DNA from: JANQGH01 sp039177555
Lineage (GTDB): Bacteria > Pseudomonadota > Alphaproteobacteria > DSM-16000 > Inquilinaceae
NCBI GenBank assembly: GCA_039177555.1
Contig: JBCDFV010000056.1
Location: 1-25,099 of the forward strand
DNA: 25,099 nt
Direction: 5' to 3'
The notes under the pieces were generated by a model. That model was not told the DNA's origin, ran no database searches, and saw only the letters and a program-made list of their open reading frames with translations. A program made the translations under genes and the position numbers. Shown in pieces: positions 15,821-23,589 of this stretch. Within the stretch, counting starts at the first letter, position 1, and every line of letters begins with the position of its first letter.

Positions 15821-16498
15821 CTAGGCGGACACAGCGGACGCAGTCTGATTTCGGGGACTGGTGGGCTTTTTGACCAATGCTGCGACCCAGGGCCCCTGGA
15901 CAGTCGTATCGTAGCCACCCCCCAGGAAGTCCGAAACGGACAGGAAGTCCCAAGACCCCGAGGCCTCGTACATCCGGATTACCTCATCCGGAGCTAGGTA
16001 GTTGAAGTAGCGGCCGTTCCGATCCCGCCCTTCTTTTCCGCCTGCCTTGTAGGTCGCGTGGTGCAAGCCACCGGGTTTCAGCGCATCCCTGATCTTCGCC
16101 AAAATCGAGGGCAAAGCCGGACGCGGAACATGCAGCAGCGAGGCATTTGCCCATACCGCGTCATAGACTTCAAAGGCGTTGAGTTCGTCAAACCGCATCA
16201 CGCGTACCGGAACCTGCAAGAGTTGTTCCGCCTTTTGCGCAATCTCAGCAGTTCCGTCGGTGGGATCGACAAGGTGGCCGGCCGCCATCATCGCCTGAGC
16301 ATCGCGACCGCCGCCACACCCCAGCTCAAGGATCTTCGAGCGCGGTGGTAAGAGCTCCAGAAACGAAGGCAGGTGCCTGCTCGCACCGGCCGCACCGCTT
16401 GCGACGTAGATAGGTGCATGGTCTGCGTAGAAGTGTAGCGTGCGATCGTCCTGCGCATGCACCAAACCAATTTCTCCAAATGGCGTTCGATTTCCCAT
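15821..16498 (-). CDS. Class I SAM-dependent methyltransferase
   Basis: The 225-residue protein has the Rossmann motif I ILELGCGGGRDAQAM (about 56-70), a following acidic segment DPTDGT, motif II-like VYDAVWANASLLHV, and LKPGGL at motif III. It therefore uses S-adenosylmethionine; the substrate cannot be deduced. The N-terminal FYADHAPIYVASG is typical of small stand-alone methyltransferases in this group. ATG at 16498 has GGAG five bases upstream and is preferred over the GTG two codons earlier. It lies on the same strand as thyX, 157 bases downstream, and converges on the second ketosynthase with a 31-base gap. Its base composition looks lower in GC than the neighbouring genes, so it may have been acquired by transfer. 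Confidence 0.85.
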   Translation of the reverse strand: MGNRTPFGEIGLVHAQDDRTLHFYADHAPIYVASGAAGASRHLPSFLELLPPRSKILELGCGGGRDAQAMMAAGHLVDPTDGTAEIAQKAEQLLQVPVRVMRFDELNAFEVYDAVWANASLLHVPRPALPSILAKIRDALKPGGLHHATYKAGGKEGRDRNGRYFNYLAPDEVIRMYEASGSWDFLSVSDFLGGGYDTTVQGPWVAALVKKPTSPRNQTASAVSA

Positions 16499-16655
16499 GA
16501 GCACTCCGTAGCCGTCAACGACCTAGAGATCCCGCCTTGCAACGCCGGAGAAGGGCTGCGCCCAGACCTCCCTAGAAGGCCTGGGGAACTCCCGGCCAAC
16601 ACTAGGTGATGCTGTCTCGACGCGACCCGGCCAATGCAATCCCAGGTATCGACCG

Positions 16656-17594
16656 CTACGCCTCACGCCCCAGCAAGGCCATAAGTTCCCGCCATTCGCG
16701 CGGGCTCATGCCGGCCGTCTCCGCGGTCACCGCCTCGCCGGCCAGCAGCCGCTTGATCACCTCCATGCCCTGGGCCGAGATTTCCGCAGAGCCCAGGCGG
16801 TAATCGACGAAGGCCTGATAGGCGGCCGGGGTCCAGCGCTTCACCGTTTCGAGCATGACGTCGGCAAAGGCGCGGATCTCGTACTGGGCATGGCCGTCGG
16901 CGCGCAGGCGCAGGAAGTGCAGCAGATTGTGCAGGTCGCACTTCCAATACCATTGGGTATAGGTGTTCAAGGTCAGGTTCATGCGCGCCAACTCACGCGC
17001 CAGCCCCTCACGGTTGGCGTCCAGAGGCTCGCCGTCCGCGCCCTCGTTCATCATCTCTGTGTAATGCGCGTAGTTGCGCTCCGCATCCTCGCGCAACAGG
17101 TCGAGCACCCGCGCGGCCTCCTCGCCTTCCAGCGCGTCGCCCCTGCCCTGCCGGTTGGCCTTGGACTGGACCGCCAGATGCTGCGGCGCCGGCAGGTAAA
17201 ATTCCCGATCCAGGATCGAGTAGCGGGCGGAGTACTCGTTCACATTGGCCGTGCGATGCCGGATCCATTGGCGCGCGACGAAGATCGGCAGCTTGATGTG
17301 GTACTTGATCTCACACATCTCGAACGGCGTGGTGTGCCAGTGCCGCATCAAATAGCGGATCAGGCCCGCATCCTGGCGCACCTGCTTGGTGCCCTTGCCA
17401 TAGGAGACGCGCGCCGCCTGCACGATGGCGGCGTCGTCGCCCATATAGTCGATGACGCGCACAAAGCCATGGTCGAGAACCGGCAAGGGGTCGTAAAGGA
17501 TCTCCTCCAGCGCCGGCACGGTCACCCGCCGTGTCGGGCTGGTCTGGGCCTTGAGCTGCTCGATCTCCGCGCGTTGGGCTTCGTTCAGGGACAT
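16656..17594 (-). CDS. thyX: Flavin-dependent thymidylate synthase ThyX
   Basis: ThyX makes dTMP from dUMP using FAD, NADPH and methylenetetrahydrofolate, and is unrelated to ThyA. The 312-residue protein carries the signature RHR-x7-S: Arg112-His113-Arg114 to Ser122, within RHRTANVNEYSARY. Other family residues are in the HWHTTPFE segment (85-92) and the C-terminal RWTPAAYQAFVDYRLG. It is longer than the ~220-residue short forms but matches the alphaproteobacterial form. ATG at 17594 lacks a strong ribosome binding site; an upstream ATG is out of frame. It is divergent from the tmRNA gene. The window shows no thyA, which agrees with use of ThyX, though thyA could lie elsewhere. Confidence 0.96.
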   Translation of the reverse strand: MSLNEAQRAEIEQLKAQTSPTRRVTVPALEEILYDPLPVLDHGFVRVIDYMGDDAAIVQAARVSYGKGTKQVRQDAGLIRYLMRHWHTTPFEMCEIKYHIKLPIFVARQWIRHRTANVNEYSARYSILDREFYLPAPQHLAVQSKANRQGRGDALEGEEAARVLDLLREDAERNYAHYTEMMNEGADGEPLDANREGLARELARMNLTLNTYTQWYWKCDLHNLLHFLRLRADGHAQYEIRAFADVMLETVKRWTPAAYQAFVDYRLGSAEISAQGMEVIKRLLAGEAVTAETAGMSPREWRELMALLGREA

Positions 17595-17695
17595 GGGCGT
17601 CGGCCATCAAGAATCGGGATGTGATCGAAGTGTATCCCGAGGCGCGATTTAAGCGAACGGCATTCCGCGCCCTATGCAATCGGCGCGAGGCCGCC

Positions 17696-17701
17696 TATAT
17701 T
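17696..17701 (+). promoter_or_regulatory. Possible -10 element of the tmRNA promoter
   Basis: TATATT in an otherwise GC-rich thyX-ssrA gap matches five of six positions of TATAAT. It would start transcription near 17708, just before the acceptor piece. No good -35 box is visible 17 bases upstream. Confidence 0.4.
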
Positions 17702-17709
17702 GCCCGTGT

Positions 17710-18030
17710 CGGGCAACCGACTATGGCGATAAACGCGGCATGGAATAAGCGTAGCGGACCCGGGGGCAGTACCCGGCGCCTCCACCAAATCCTCCCAGCC
17801 GAGCAATCGGTTGGGTCTGAGGGGGCGAAACAGGATCGACGCGCGTAGTAAAGATGTTGTTTTCGCTCGGCATGGTTCCGCCGTTATCGGGCCATTTGCA
17901 ATAGTTGCCAACGACAACGTTGCTGAGGTTCGTGCGGCCGCTTAATGCGGTTCAAACAACCTGAACTTAATCCCTGACGCCTAGCCGTGTCAGGTGGGGG
18001 GTGGGGCACCTAGCAACAGAACGCCCCGTC
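17710..18030 (+). ncRNA. ssrA: Circularly permuted (two-piece) transfer-messenger RNA
   Basis: tmRNA rescues stalled ribosomes and tags the unfinished protein for proteolysis. The order is permuted, as in alphaproteobacteria. The acceptor piece comes first and ends CGCCTCCACCA at 17787. A spacer of about 33 bases follows. The coding piece then starts at 17821 with GGGGGCGAAACAGGATCGAC. The coding 5' end GGGGGCG pairs with CGCCTCC of the acceptor piece (7 bp, one G-U) to form the acceptor stem. The T-arm is CCGGG-GGCAGTA-CCCGG. Helix P2 joins the pieces: GTTTTCGC (17859-17866) with GCGATAAAC (17726-17734), one bulge. A pseudoknot is possible at 17868-17895 (CGG/CCG with ATGG/CCAT), just before the tag. 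Later hairpins are CCTGAC/GTCAGG (17973-17994) and GGGGC/GCCCC (18003-18027). The outer ends are estimated; the identification is secure. Confidence 0.95.
17907..17945 (+). other. Proteolysis-tag reading frame of the tmRNA
   Basis: After the AATAGTT that precedes the resume codon, the frame reads GCC AAC GAC AAC and ends at TAA (17943-17945), giving the tag ANDNVAEVRAA. The AND start and the Ala-Ala end are normal for ssrA tags, the latter being the ClpX/ClpA recognition end. An Arg precedes the final AA where the E. coli tag has Leu. Resuming at GCC rather than GCA is also a small deviation. Confidence 0.9.
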
Positions 18031-18112
18031 TTCACCGAACTGTTGAAGTTTTCAACCAGACGCAGAAGGCCCCCCTTCCCAAGGCGTCAGTCGGCGGCTA
18101 GTGTTCGATGCC

Positions 18113-18619
18113 ATGAGCGATGATCGATTGCGATACGACCAGATGGTCGAAAAGGCGTTGCGAAATGTGGTTCGCGACGCCTTGCAACGCGCGGCGGAAC
18201 AGGGCCTGCCGGGCGACCACCATTTCTATCTGACGTTCGCGACCGACTATCCCGGCGTCGACATCCCGGACTATCTGAAGGAACAGTATCCGGGAGAAAT
18301 GACGATCGTTCTGCAGTACCAGTTCTATGGGCTGGAGGTGACGGACACGGGCTTCAAGGTCACGCTTAGCTTCAACAACAAGAACGAGCGGCTGTCGATC
18401 CCGCTGGCGGCGATCACGACCTTCGCCGACCCGTCAGTGAACTTCGCCCTACAGTTCCAGGCCCTGCCCCATCAGGAAGATGAAGAGGGTGGCGAGGACG
18501 GCGCCAAGACGCGCGCCATCGCCCCGGTCGCCGAGGCCGACAACAGCGACGGCGAGGACAAGCCGGATCGCGAAGAGTCGGCCAACGTCGTCACGTTGGA
18601 CACGTTTAGAAAGAAGTAG
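18113..18619 (+). CDS. sspB: SspB, ClpXP adaptor for ssrA-tagged proteins
   Basis: SspB binds the ssrA tag and the ClpX N-domain, delivering tagged proteins to ClpXP. The 168-residue protein is of the alphaproteobacterial type. The N-terminal helix is YDQMVEKALRNVVRDAL (about 8-24). The Sm-like substrate domain contains YLTF, YPGEMTIVLQYQF, LSFNNKNERLSIPLAAITTFADPSVNFALQF (in part about 84-120). A flexible acidic linker of about 45 residues follows, then the C-terminal ClpX-binding tail VTLDTFRKK. ATG at 18113 is preferred over GTG at 18101 because it directly precedes the conserved N terminus. It lies about 80 bases after the tmRNA on the same strand, so RNA and adaptor of one pathway are neighbours. 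It converges on coq9 with a 15-base gap. Confidence 0.93.
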   Translation: MSDDRLRYDQMVEKALRNVVRDALQRAAEQGLPGDHHFYLTFATDYPGVDIPDYLKEQYPGEMTIVLQYQFYGLEVTDTGFKVTLSFNNKNERLSIPLAAITTFADPSVNFALQFQALPHQEDEEGGEDGAKTRAIAPVAEADNSDGEDKPDREESANVVTLDTFRKK

Positions 18620-18634
18620 GCCAGGTCGGCGGGA

Positions 18635-19306
18635 TTAGGTTTCCGCCCCGCGCCGCAATCCGCCCAAACCCTCGCGCAGTCTGGCGGCAATGCGGAAGGG
18701 CGCCTCACTCACCTTGCCGGCCTGTTCCACCAAACCGCCAAACCGGCGTCCGACCTGCAAGACCTCGCCGATCCGCCGCTCAAGGAAGGCCCAGGTGTCG
18801 GCGTGGTCCTCCGACCGGTCGTTCAGCCAGTAGAGCTGAGTAGACGCGTAGACGCCCGACAACAGCCCGCGCTTGGTGTAGAAGTTATAGTCCGTCGAGG
18901 TGTCGCCGGCCGCCCGCCACATCTTGTCGACGGTGCGACACAGCAGCCGGCCTGCGAGGCCGGCGTTCTGAGGGGCCGCGACCACGGCTAGGGACCGTCG
19001 AACCGCCTCCTTATGCGGCTCCAGCGCGCGCAACCGCGCCTCGACGACGAAGGCGATCTTCTCGCGCACCCGCAACGCCTCGAACCGCTGCTGATCGGCC
19101 GCGACCGCCACCAGCATCTGGTCGTCCGCCCAGTCGCTGAAGGCCTCCAGCACCGCGCGGGCGCCGCCCGGAAACACCACGTCGAGCTCGCCGACCGAGA
19201 TGCCCTGTTGGCGCGCGGCGTCCTCAAGGCTGCGCCGGGTCCAGCCGTCGAACGCGACATTCATCAGAATGGTCTGCAGCAGCTGTTCGCGATCGCTTGG
19301 GGTCAT
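18635..19306 (-). CDS. COQ9-family protein
   Basis: COQ9-family proteins bind lipids and support ubiquinone biosynthesis; in mitochondria COQ9 presents substrate to the hydroxylase COQ7. The 223-residue protein has a TetR-like helical N terminus (about 1-65, with FDGWTRRSLEDAARQ) and the conserved C-terminal core AGDTSTDYNFYTKRGLLSGVY, followed by WLNDRSEDHADTWAFLERRI. In bacteria this family has been labelled 'rpsU-divergently transcribed'. Here rpsU is indeed divergent, but def lies in between. The start overlaps the def stop by four bases (ATGA), so the two are coupled. A bacterial requirement in ubiquinone synthesis is inferred from the mitochondrial role. Confidence 0.9.
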   Translation of the reverse strand: MTPSDREQLLQTILMNVAFDGWTRRSLEDAARQQGISVGELDVVFPGGARAVLEAFSDWADDQMLVAVAADQQRFEALRVREKIAFVVEARLRALEPHKEAVRRSLAVVAAPQNAGLAGRLLCRTVDKMWRAAGDTSTDYNFYTKRGLLSGVYASTQLYWLNDRSEDHADTWAFLERRIGEVLQVGRRFGGLVEQAGKVSEAPFRIAARLREGLGGLRRGAET

Positions 19307-19857
19307 TGTGCGGGGTCTTCCGGCGTTTCGGTGTTCAATAGGTGATGCAGCTCTTCATCGATGGCCAGGGCCTTAAGGTCGCACATGCGGTCCAGGAACA
19401 GCACCCCGTCCAGATGGTCGATCTCATGCTGTACCACGCGCGCCACGATGCCTTCGGCACGCTGTTCGACCAGACTGCCGTCTGCGGCGATGCCACGATA
19501 GACGATGCGGCGATAACGCGGAACCAGACCGCGCAGTTGCGGAATCGAAAGACAACCCTCGACTCCCGTCACCATCTCGTCATCCAACGGCTCGAAGCTG
19601 GGGTTCGCCAAGGCGGTGATGCCCTCGGGTCCCGGCGGCTCGTCGGGGCCCAACCGTTCCGCCGGAACGGAGAAAACGATCACGCGGGTCGACCGGTAGA
19701 CCTGGGGCGCGGCCAGGCCGATGCCCGGCGCGTCTGCCATGGTGGCGGCCATGTCGCCCATCAGCTTTTGAATGTCGGGGTCGGCCACGTCCTCCACTTC
19801 GGTCGCGACCTCGCGCAAGACGGGATGGCCGATCTGGGTGATCTTCAACAGGGTCAT
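19303..19857 (-). CDS. def: Peptide deformylase
   Basis: Def removes the N-formyl group from new proteins as they leave the ribosome. From the chosen ATG the protein has 184 residues and all three motifs: GIGLAAPQ (45-52), EGCLSIP (100-106) with metal ligand Cys102, and QHEIDH (143-148) with ligands His144 and His148 and catalytic Glu145. The frame is open upstream to 19929, but LLKITQIGHPVLR at the ATG is the normal N terminus. AGGA about 14 bases upstream is the best ribosome-binding candidate. It is the first gene of a def-coq9 pair and is divergent from rpsU, so two translation-related genes face each other across a 188-base gap. Confidence 0.95.
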   Translation of the reverse strand: MTLLKITQIGHPVLREVATEVEDVADPDIQKLMGDMAATMADAPGIGLAAPQVYRSTRVIVFSVPAERLGPDEPPGPEGITALANPSFEPLDDEMVTGVEGCLSIPQLRGLVPRYRRIVYRGIAADGSLVEQRAEGIVARVVQHEIDHLDGVLFLDRMCDLKALAIDEELHHLLNTETPEDPAQ

Positions 19858-20045
19858 AGCCGCTACAAATCCTGACTTTTCTTCGAATTCCGGCGCACCA
19901 GGCTCCGCTAGGCCTTGGCAAGCCGGCACAATCCATGATAAGCACCGCGCCCCAATGGGTCGGGACGGCGATTGCCCTGGCCTCGGGCCAAGGATTGACT
20001 ATCTATCGGCCTCGGACCCAACAAGACAAGGAGTGATGGACGACC

Positions 20046-20249
20046 GTGCAAGTCCATGTTCGTGACAACAATGTCGACCAAGCCCTGCGCGCGCTGAAAA
20101 AGAAGATGCAGCGCGAAGGGATCTTCCGCGAGATGAAACTCCGCCGGAACTACGAAAAGCCGTCGGAAAAGCGCGCCCGCGAAAAAGCCGAGGCCGTGCG
20201 CCGCGCCCGCAAGCTGCTGCGCAAGCGGCTGGAGCGCGAGGGCTACTAG
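20046..20249 (+). CDS. rpsU: 30S ribosomal protein S21
   Basis: S21 is a small basic protein of the 30S platform that helps mRNA recognition. The 67-residue protein matches the family throughout: VHVRDNNVDQALRALKKKM, then EGIFREMKLRRNYEKPSEKR and a Lys/Arg-rich helix. The start is GTG at 20046, because Met-Gln-Val-x-Val-Arg-Asp-Asn is the usual alphaproteobacterial N terminus. AAGGAG is at 20028-20033, 12 bases upstream. An out-of-frame ATG at 20036 lies between the two but is too close to the Shine-Dalgarno sequence and gives only a very short peptide. The gene is followed by a strong terminator and is probably transcribed alone. Confidence 0.96.
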   Translation: MQVHVRDNNVDQALRALKKKMQREGIFREMKLRRNYEKPSEKRAREKAEAVRRARKLLRKRLEREGY

Positions 20250-20296
20250 GCTTCGCTGCGCCGCACCAGGCGGCGCTATTCACGCTTGAACGTCCG

Positions 20297-20327
20297 AACC
20301 GCCCCGTCTGCAGACAGGGCGGTTTTT
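20297..20327 (+). terminator. Rho-independent terminator of rpsU
   Basis: AACCGCCC (20297-20304) pairs perfectly with GGGCGGTT (20317-20324) around a 12-base loop that can pair further (GTCTGCAGAC). The stem runs straight into five T residues (20323-20327). It lies 47 bases after the rpsU stop and points away from the convergent pntB. Confidence 0.9.
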
Positions 20328-20362
20328 GACGTTGTGCGTATCGGTTTTCGAGGTATCGGCCG

Positions 20363-21748
20363 TCAGCCCATCGCCTTGACGATCTGCTCGCACATCGCCT
20401 TTGCATCGCCGAACAGCATCATGGTGTTGTCGCGGAAGAACAGCGGGTTCTCCACACCGGCATAGCCGGAGCCGAGCGAGCGTTTGACGAACAGCACCGT
20501 CTTGGCCTTCTCCACGTCCAAGACGGGCATGCCGTAGATCGGGCTGGACGGGTCGGTCTTGGCCGACGGGTTGGTAACGTCGTTGGCGCCGATGACGAAG
20601 GCGACATCGGCCTGGGAGAAGTCCCGGTTGATGTCGTCCAGCTCAAACACCTCGTCATAGGGCACGTTGGCCTCGGCTAGCAGCACGTTCATGTGCCCCG
20701 GCATGCGGCCCGCGACGGGGTGAATGGCGTACTTCACATCCACCCCCTGCTCCTTCAGCAGGTCGGCCATTTCGCGCAGCGCGTGCTGGGCCTGGGCGAC
20801 CGCCATGCCGTAGCCCGGAACGATGATCACGCTCTGCGCGTTGCCCATGATGAAGGAGGCGTCCTCCGCCGAACCCTGCTTGACCGTCCTGTCGCCGATC
20901 TGGTCCGCCGTCGCCGCCGTCTCGCCGCCGAAGCCGCCCAGGATCACGTTGAAGATCGAGCGGTTCATGCCCTTGCACATGATGTAGCTGAGGATCGCGC
21001 CAGACGAACCGACCAGCGCGCCGGTGACGATCAGCAGGTTGTTCTGCAAGGTGAAGCCAATGCCGCAGGCCGCCCAGCCGGAATAGCTGTTCAGCATCGA
21101 GATGACGACCGGCATGTCGGCCCCGCCGATCGGCAGGATCAACAGGAAGCCGAGCGCCAGCGCGACAATGATCAGCAGGAAGAAGGCCACGCCCGACTGC
21201 GCCGCGCACATCCAGATCACCAGCAGAACGATCAGGATGCCCAGCGCCAGGTTCAGCAGGTGCTGGCCCGGAAACTGCAGCGGCTTGCCGGAAACCAGGC
21301 CCTGAAGCTTCGCGAAGGCCACGACAGAGCCGGTGAACGTGATCGCGCCGATGGCGGCGCCTATCGCCATCTCAATAAGGCTGCCGATAGCAATGTCGCC
21401 GCGCTGGCCGATGCCGTAGGCCTCCGGATTGAAGAAGGCCGCCACCGCGACCAGGACGGCGGCAAGGCCGACCAGGCTGTGAAACGCCGCGACAAGCTGC
21501 GGCAGCGCGGTCATCTGGATGCGAAGCGCGATGAACGTGCCGATCGATCCGCCGATGATGATGCCCAGGATGATCAGCAGGTAGCTGACCACTTGCGCCA
21601 GCAGCAGCGTGGTGATGACTGCGATGGCCATGCCCGCGATGCCGTAGATGTTTCCGGCGCGCGAGGTTTCGGGCGATGACAGGCCGCGCAGCGCCATGAT
21701 GAAGCAGACGGCGGCGACCAGATAGGCCAGGACGGCAAAGCTTTCCAT
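20363..21748 (-). CDS. pntB: Proton-translocating NAD(P)+ transhydrogenase, beta subunit
   Basis: PntB carries most of the membrane domain (dII) and the NADP(H)-binding domain (dIII) of the enzyme that drives NADPH formation from NADH with the proton gradient. In the 461-residue protein about nine membrane helices fill residues 1-260. The conserved proton-path histidine is His90 (AFHSLVGLAA). dIII begins near 290 and has the nucleotide fingerprint PGYGMAVAQAQ (311-321), then HPVAGRMPGHMNVLLAEA and VIGANDVTNP. The gene starts 18 bases after the pntAB stop and completes a three-gene operon. All key regions are intact. Confidence 0.96.
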   Translation of the reverse strand: MESFAVLAYLVAAVCFIMALRGLSSPETSRAGNIYGIAGMAIAVITTLLLAQVVSYLLIILGIIIGGSIGTFIALRIQMTALPQLVAAFHSLVGLAAVLVAVAAFFNPEAYGIGQRGDIAIGSLIEMAIGAAIGAITFTGSVVAFAKLQGLVSGKPLQFPGQHLLNLALGILIVLLVIWMCAAQSGVAFFLLIIVALALGFLLILPIGGADMPVVISMLNSYSGWAACGIGFTLQNNLLIVTGALVGSSGAILSYIMCKGMNRSIFNVILGGFGGETAATADQIGDRTVKQGSAEDASFIMGNAQSVIIVPGYGMAVAQAQHALREMADLLKEQGVDVKYAIHPVAGRMPGHMNVLLAEANVPYDEVFELDDINRDFSQADVAFVIGANDVTNPSAKTDPSSPIYGMPVLDVEKAKTVLFVKRSLGSGYAGVENPLFFRDNTMMLFGDAKAMCEQIVKAMG

Positions 21749-21766
21749 GTCGGCTAACCCCCGCCC

Positions 21767-22195
21767 CTACCGTTGCTTCTTTTTGTACATGGCCAGCATG
21801 CGCTGGGTGACGATGAATCCGCCGAAGATGTTGACCGATGCCAGGATGACAGCGAGGAAGCCCACAAACGAGCCGAAGCCGAACACGGCCGGCCCGGCCG
21901 CGATCAAGGCCCCGACGATGATCACCGACGAGATGGCGTTGGTCACGCTCATCAACGGCGAGTGCAGGGCCGGCGTCACCCGCCAGACGACGTAATAGCC
22001 GACGAAGCAGGCGAGCACGAAGACCGTCAGACCGGTGAGGAAGAAGTCGCCATGGCCAGCGTCGGATGCCACGTGCGCGGCGGCGGCCGCTGCCTGGGCC
22101 TGGACCTCCTGCCCCAGCTCCGCCGCCCGCGTGGCGATGTCCTGCGCCTGTTGAGCAAGCTCATTGGCTTGTTCGACGATTTGGTCGGGTTCCAT
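21767..22195 (-). CDS. pntAB: NAD(P)+ transhydrogenase, alpha-2 (membrane) subunit
   Basis: In the three-subunit form known from Rhodospirillum rubrum, this short protein supplies the membrane helices that in E. coli are fused to PntA. The 142-residue protein has a polar, Ala/Gln-rich N-terminal helix (1-40) and then hydrophobic helices at about 51-70, 83-100 and 104-129, with the conserved TPALHSPLMSVTNAISS before the second. The ATG has AGAGGA five bases upstream. The polar Ala/Gln extension is longer than the membrane part requires and may be a linker or coiled coil. Confidence 0.93.
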   Translation of the reverse strand: MEPDQIVEQANELAQQAQDIATRAAELGQEVQAQAAAAAAHVASDAGHGDFFLTGLTVFVLACFVGYYVVWRVTPALHSPLMSVTNAISSVIIVGALIAAGPAVFGFGSFVGFLAVILASVNIFGGFIVTQRMLAMYKKKQR

Positions 22196-22240
22196 CGATA
22201 GTCCTCTGACTCGCTATGCGGTCCGAATTCGGTCTGTTGG

Positions 22241-23467
22241 CTAGCTGCTGGTCTGTTGGTCGCTGTCGCCACCCGCCGCTGTCCCTGCTTCCGGCTCGGG
22301 CTCCGGTGCAGGCTCGGACGACGCAGGGGCAAAGGCGGGGTGCACGATCGCGCCATCGCGGGTCAGCACCACGCCCTTGACGATTTCGTCGTCCCAATCG
22401 ATGGCCAGCGCGCCTGTTTCCTTGTCTATCAAGGGTGTCAGGAAGTTCAGCAGATTGCGGGCATAAAGCGCCGAGGCGTCGGCCGGCAAGCGGCCCGGCA
22501 CGTTCAAGTGCCCGACGATCAGCACGCCGTTATGGTCGACGATCTCGCCGGGCTTGCTCAGCGCGCAGTTGCCGCCGCGTTCGACCGCCAGATCGACGAT
22601 GACCGAGCCCGGCTTCATGGATTCGACCATGTCCTGCGTGATCAGCGTCGGCGCCGGGCGGCCCGGGATCAGGGCGGTACAGATCACGATGTCCTGCTTG
22701 GCGATGTGATCGGCAACCAGTTCGGCCTGCTTCTTCTGATAGGCCTCGCTCATCTGCTTGGCATAGCCGCCGGCGGTTTCGGCCTCGCGAAACTCGTCGT
22801 CCTCGACGGCGACGAAGCTGGCGCCCAGGCTTTCGACCTGTTCCTTCACCGCCGGTCGCACGTCGGTCGCGCTGACCACGCCGCCAAGCCGGCGGGCGGT
22901 GGCGATGGCCTGCAGGCCCGCGACACCGGCGCCCATGATGAAGCACTTCGCCGGCGGCACGGTGCCGGCGGCGGTCATCATCATCGGCATCGCCTTGCCG
23001 TAGACCGCGCAGGCATCCAGCACGGCCTTGTAGCCGGCGAGGTTGGACTGGCTGGACAGCACGTCCATCGACTGGGCCCGCGTGATGCGCGGTATCAGCT
23101 CCATGGCGCAGGCCGTGATGCCGGCATCGGCATAGGCCTGCAAGGCGTCCGGCGTATCGTAGGGCGCCAGATTGGCGACCAGCAAGGCACCGCGATCGAT
23201 CATGCCCAGCTCGTCCGTGCCCTCGCCCGCCAACATGGGGCGCTGGACCTTCAAGACGATCTCTGCGCCGGACAGTGCCGAGGCGGCGTCCGTCGCGATC
23301 GTGGCACCGGCGCCCTCATAGGCGGCGTCGGTGACCGCCGCCTTGATCCCGGCACCTGCCTCGACGACAACCTCCGCGCCCAAGGCAACGAACTTCTTCA
23401 CGGTATCCGGCGAGGCGGCGACGCGCGTTTCGCCCTCGCGGATCTCCTTGGGGATGGCAATCTTCAT
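22241..23467 (-). CDS. pntAA: NAD(P)+ transhydrogenase, alpha-1 (NAD-binding) subunit
   Basis: This is the soluble dI component that binds NAD(H) and passes hydride to dIII of PntB. The 408-residue protein resembles alanine dehydrogenase: MKIAIPKEIREGETRVA at the N terminus, the mobile active-site loop RAQSMDVLSSQSN (130-142), and the nucleotide fingerprint GAGVAG (179-184) followed by SATDVRP. The catalytic core ends near residue 375. The last ~25 residues are low-complexity Pro/Glu/Ala (SEPAPEPEPEAG), probably a flexible tail facing the membrane subunit. The gene is followed by pntAB after 45 bases. Its leader holds two stem-loops. Confidence 0.95.
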   Translation of the reverse strand: MKIAIPKEIREGETRVAASPDTVKKFVALGAEVVVEAGAGIKAAVTDAAYEGAGATIATDAASALSGAEIVLKVQRPMLAGEGTDELGMIDRGALLVANLAPYDTPDALQAYADAGITACAMELIPRITRAQSMDVLSSQSNLAGYKAVLDACAVYGKAMPMMMTAAGTVPPAKCFIMGAGVAGLQAIATARRLGGVVSATDVRPAVKEQVESLGASFVAVEDDEFREAETAGGYAKQMSEAYQKKQAELVADHIAKQDIVICTALIPGRPAPTLITQDMVESMKPGSVIVDLAVERGGNCALSKPGEIVDHNGVLIVGHLNVPGRLPADASALYARNLLNFLTPLIDKETGALAIDWDDEIVKGVVLTRDGAIVHPAFAPASSEPAPEPEPEAGTAAGGDSDQQTSS

Positions 23468-23497
23468 CGGTCAAGCAGGCTCGTTTCACGGGAAGCC

Positions 23498-23517
23498 CAC
23501 CGCCCGGTTCGGCGGTG
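23498..23517 (-). other. Stem-loop in the pntAA leader
   Basis: CACCGCC (23498-23504) and GGCGGTG (23511-23517) are perfect seven-base arms around a six-base loop, 30 bases before the pntAA start on the minus strand. No T-run follows. It may be a leader structure or an mRNA-stabilising hairpin. Confidence 0.4.
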
Positions 23518-23541
23518 CAGCACAAGAACATGCCGGAAAGC

Positions 23542-23561
23542 CGCCCTATTCCGCAAGGGCG
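23542..23561 (-). other. Stem-loop between the ABC1 kinase gene and pntAA
   Basis: CGCCCT (23542-23547) and AGGGCG (23556-23561) form perfect six-base arms with an eight-base loop, 28 bases after the upstream gene's stop. There is no clear T-run, so termination is only possible. It would separate the kinase message from the transhydrogenase genes. Confidence 0.4.
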
Positions 23562-23589
23562 TATGCGCGCGACAAGACCGCCGATCCGG

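Noticed and set aside
17878..17889. Alternative pairing of CCGC and TTATCG with the tmRNA acceptor piece as helix P2
   Set aside because: The same bases fit better as a pseudoknot before the tag, and GTTTTCGC at 17859-17866 gives a cleaner P2 with the acceptor piece.
17672..17917. 81-residue open frame on the minus strand
   Set aside because: It is antisense to the tmRNA gene; both the acceptor end and the tag fall inside it. The WEDLVEAPGTAP-like peptide is an artefact of the T-arm and CCA end.
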